Positions 61,836 to 64,000 of a stretch of DNA of 64,000 nucleotides are shown here, one piece after another; position 1 is the stretch's first letter, and each line of letters opens with the position of its first letter. This DNA comes from DASRDB01 sp035652815 (GTDB lineage Bacteria; Chloroflexota; Ktedonobacteria; Ktedonobacterales; Ktedonobacteraceae). The notes under the pieces were generated by a model. The model did no database searches. It was not told where the DNA came from and saw only the letters and a program-made list of their open reading frames with translations. The stretch lies in the NCBI GenBank assembly GCA_035652815.1, contig DASRDB010000023.1:74526-138525 (forward strand), read 5' to 3'. The position numbers were made by a program, and so were the translations under genes.

Positions 61836-63497
61836 CTAGTTCTCCTTTCCGCGCTGCTTCGCTGCATGCGCCAGTACAAGGTCTATGAGCCGCAGGACAT
61901 ATTCCAGGCGCAGGCCGTCGTTTATCTCTGCATTCACATCGCCGATCTTGATGCCGGTCTCAACGCTGCTTATATGCAGCAGATTTCTCCATTCAGTGTC
62001 ATCCATTGCCCACACTCCCTCTCTATAACACGCGAGCCGATGTTCCAGCCAGCGTAGCAGGGGGACGCCATCGATGGTGCAGTGTTCAAACTGACGGCGG
62101 GAAATGCTTCTGGCTTGAAGGTCTTTGATAAACTGACATATCTTTCTGACATCTGGCTTCTCGCGGCGAATCTCCTCAAGCAGAACGCTACGCAGGCGCG
62201 AAATCTGGGCGTTAGATGGAGGATGCGCAATCTTTAGCTCATTGGCCCTTGTCAGCAGCGCCTCGTCCAGGCGCTGCCTGAGCATACGATCGACCATCAG
62301 TTTTGCCAGTGTGCGTACCTCCTGGCCCCTCTCGTCTTTTTCGCTGAGGGTAAATTCGGCCAGGCCAGGACTCTTTGGCGTAGAGTTCACCGTCAGCTCT
62401 TTCACACGCTGCTGGTTGAAGGCAATGCGGCCAAATCCTTCCGCTCGACGCTCGCCAATGCCGCGTACCTCCAGCTTCTCCAGTAACGTGGGATCACAGT
62501 CATCGGGGGTTTGAAAGACCAGCACGCTGCCCAGGCGTACCGCGAGCGCCTGTGGCAGCGGCAGGCCCCAGGTACGGTTGAACCCGCCGATCACCCCGGT
62601 CTTCAGAAAGGCATCTTCGAGTATCAGGTCCACCTGCAAATGCTTCTTTAATACCCGGCGCAAAAGTTCGGGATCAACGGCAAACTGGCCCCTCTCGTCG
62701 CGCAGCAGGACATCGCTGTGCAGCGTGACGATCAATTTGTCCTCCGGCGGCTCCTCCTCGTCCTCCGTGCTGCTCCGTCGCTCCCCACCGCTGGACAGAT
62801 AGCTCAGCTTGGCCCGCCCGTAGCCGCCACTGCGCGAACCGCCGAGCGTCACCTGCCCATCGATGAGGGGCCGCAACGTCGGCTCGTCGGCATCATTGTC
62901 GCAGATGATCGCGGCCTGGAATGTTTGCCCGGCGGCCAGCGCATCGTAGCGATACACATCGCCAGGGATGTCGTCCTTCTCCAGCAGTTTGACAGGCTTC
63001 CCGCCTGGCTGAGCATCATTCGCAGGGACAAGCTCTGGCATGGCGCGACCAAAGCGCGCGGTGCGCTGGGTATGGACGGCGATATTACGCGCCGGGCGAA
63101 TCAAGCGCACAGAGTTGCCAGATTGTGTGTAGAATGGGGCCGAAACGGATTGCCACTGCCGCTCGTCATCCGGTGCAAGACCGTAGAGGGCGAAGTCGAA
63201 AATAGTGTCTTCCTCACGCTTGACATGCTGCCAGGAAGCGGGTACGGGCAGGCCAGGACGCTCGTAAGCATCCAGGGGATAGCCATTGAGATAGCGCGTG
63301 GTGCCATCGAGGAAAAGACGCCCCAGTGTTTCAGCACTCGTATCAGCCGACTTCGATCTGAGATACTTATTGATCAAAACGCCGCGCAACACGCTGCCCG
63401 GCAGGTAATCGAATGCCACCCCGCTGTTGGGGTCGCCTTGCAGAGAAGTGACCAGCGTCGGCTCCAACAGGTGAATATTATAATGAATAACTTTCAT
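61836..63497 (-). CDS. csx10: Type III-D RAMP Csx10 (Cas5-type) with long helical C-terminus
   Basis: 553 residues. N-terminus MKVIHYNIHLLEPTLVTSLQ, GVAFDYLPGSVLRGVLINKYL is the Csx10/Cas5-like opening. The first RAMP unit ends in a glycine-rich loop (GGSRSGGYGRAKLSYL), a second follows with GVIGGFNRTWGLPLPQ and IGERRAEGFGRI. Residues about 380-550 are helical and Leu/Arg-rich (LAKLMVDRMLRQRLDEALL, VLRLIDLVLAHAAKQ), a size and texture compatible with a Cas11-like small subunit. The ATG overlaps the preceding gene by 4 bases and GGGAGG lies upstream. I infer that this gene and the partial one before it together cover the Cas7-Cas5-Cas11 fusion of III-Dv. Confidence 0.82.
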   Translation of the reverse strand: MKVIHYNIHLLEPTLVTSLQGDPNSGVAFDYLPGSVLRGVLINKYLRSKSADTSAETLGRLFLDGTTRYLNGYPLDAYERPGLPVPASWQHVKREEDTIFDFALYGLAPDDERQWQSVSAPFYTQSGNSVRLIRPARNIAVHTQRTARFGRAMPELVPANDAQPGGKPVKLLEKDDIPGDVYRYDALAAGQTFQAAIICDNDADEPTLRPLIDGQVTLGGSRSGGYGRAKLSYLSSGGERRSSTEDEEEPPEDKLIVTLHSDVLLRDERGQFAVDPELLRRVLKKHLQVDLILEDAFLKTGVIGGFNRTWGLPLPQALAVRLGSVLVFQTPDDCDPTLLEKLEVRGIGERRAEGFGRIAFNQQRVKELTVNSTPKSPGLAEFTLSEKDERGQEVRTLAKLMVDRMLRQRLDEALLTRANELKIAHPPSNAQISRLRSVLLEEIRREKPDVRKICQFIKDLQARSISRRQFEHCTIDGVPLLRWLEHRLACYREGVWAMDDTEWRNLLHISSVETGIKIGDVNAEINDGLRLEYVLRLIDLVLAHAAKQRGKEN

Positions 63498-64000
63498 GCC
63501 TGCCCTCCCACCAGTTGCTTGAAGTGTTCGAAGTATTGCCCGGTGATATCTTTTCCTTGCTCATCTAGCAAGCGCAGGCACAACCGGCCCCGTCCGCGAT
63601 TGCGACCTATGCCGCCCCGCCGCACGCTCAGCGTGCAGGCTGCCAGCAAGGCCAGGTCGTCCGCTCCGGGGTCGCTGGCGAAATCGAGCCAGGCCCGAAA
63701 GCTGGTCTGGCGCAGCACGACGCGCATCGAACGCAAACTCCTTTTCTCCGGTGCGGCGCTTGCTTCGTCGATGGCGGTCTGGCGGCGAATCGCGGTTAAT
63801 GACTCCAGCACGGCGGCTGGCCTGAGCTGGTCGCGCTCGACGCTATAGCTCACTGCCTTGCGCAACTGTTCAGGCAAAAGCGCCGGGCCAATATGCAGCA
63901 GGGCCGCGCTCTCCACATCGCTACCAGGCCAACCAAAGAGCCGCCCGGCTGATTCCTCAAGCGCAGAGATTACGGGCGCGGGCAAACCAGCCGCCTGCAG
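63494..64000 (-). CDS. Partial Cas7-type RAMP (5' end outside the window)
   Basis: 168 codons are visible and the frame stays open at base 64000, so the start lies beyond the window. The end part shows TAIRRQTAIDEASAAPEKRS (resembling the RAMP segment around its conserved Lys/Arg) and RRGGIGRNRGRGRLCLRLLD, the glycine-rich loop of Cas7/Csm3 proteins. The stop overlaps the csx10 start by 4 bases. It probably encodes one Cas7 subunit of the effector; cas10 may lie further upstream. Confidence 0.72.
   Translation of the reverse strand: MQAAGLPAPVISALEESAGRLFGWPGSDVESAALLHIGPALLPEQLRKAVSYSVERDQLRPAAVLESLTAIRRQTAIDEASAAPEKRSLRSMRVVLRQTSFRAWLDFASDPGADDLALLAACTLSVRRGGIGRNRGRGRLCLRLLDEQGKDITGQYFEHFKQLVGGQA

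Noticed and set aside
57185..64000. CRISPR array associated with the cas genes
   Set aside because: I looked through the gene-free stretches and saw no direct repeats with regular unique spacers. The array must lie outside the window.

Overview
The window looks like chromosomal DNA from a Chloroflexota bacterium, most likely of class Ktedonobacteria. The inference rests on a large Ser/Thr kinase fused to Kelch repeats, GAF/HTH and Zn-ribbon membrane regulators, a CvpA-like plus PH-domain envelope pair, moderately high GC, and many palindromic hairpin repeats between genes. No rRNA and no marker that fixes the species is present, so the taxonomy is a guess.

Region 1 (1-30628) is mainly core and signalling genes: the 5' part of hisS; a receptor-like Ser/Thr kinase; gyrA; a CvpA-like/PH-PASTA membrane pair; an RlmD/RumA-type methyltransferase; a sigma/anti-sigma/bactofilin-like operon; a MurA homologue with Asp at the fosfomycin-target Cys position; a PAP2 phosphatase; tRNA-Leu(UAA); an AlbA_2/HATPase regulator behind a repeat array; mnmG; a response regulator/histidine kinase pair; endonuclease V; a methyltransferase; and two paralogous zinc dehydrogenases, one cut short. 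Three families of hairpin repeats sit between these genes.

Region 2 (30629-50809) is a defence-type island. A GCGAAC iteron-like array precedes a Helicase_C_3-type protein and a replication-relaxation-like protein. Next comes a strong promoter and a DISARM-like set: SNF2 helicase (DrmD-like), a large adenine methyltransferase (DrmMI-like), a single-chain DEAD helicase with DUF1998 (covering DrmA and DrmB roles), and a PLD nuclease-like protein (DrmC-like). Between the methyltransferase and the DEAD helicase sit two extra genes, a spore-photoproduct-lyase-like radical SAM protein with its own promoter and a three-Cys-motif partner protein (TcmP). This composite is the best candidate for an undescribed system here.

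Region 3 (51113-55248) holds four secreted or membrane proteins of unknown role, ending in a Vgb-like beta-propeller protein. Region 4 is an IS701-family element (about 55663-57180) with perfect ends, a CTAG target duplication and a twice-frameshifted transposase. Region 5 (57210-64000, minus strand) is a tightly overlapping type III-D CRISPR effector operon: a partial Cas7-type RAMP, Csx10, a two-domain RAMP (Cas7-2x-like), Csx19/TIGR03984, and a large TIGR03986 RAMP with an in-frame internal duplication. The gene content resembles subtype III-Dv, but with the Cas7-Cas5-Cas11 fusion apparently split. Neither cas10 nor a CRISPR array lies inside the window.
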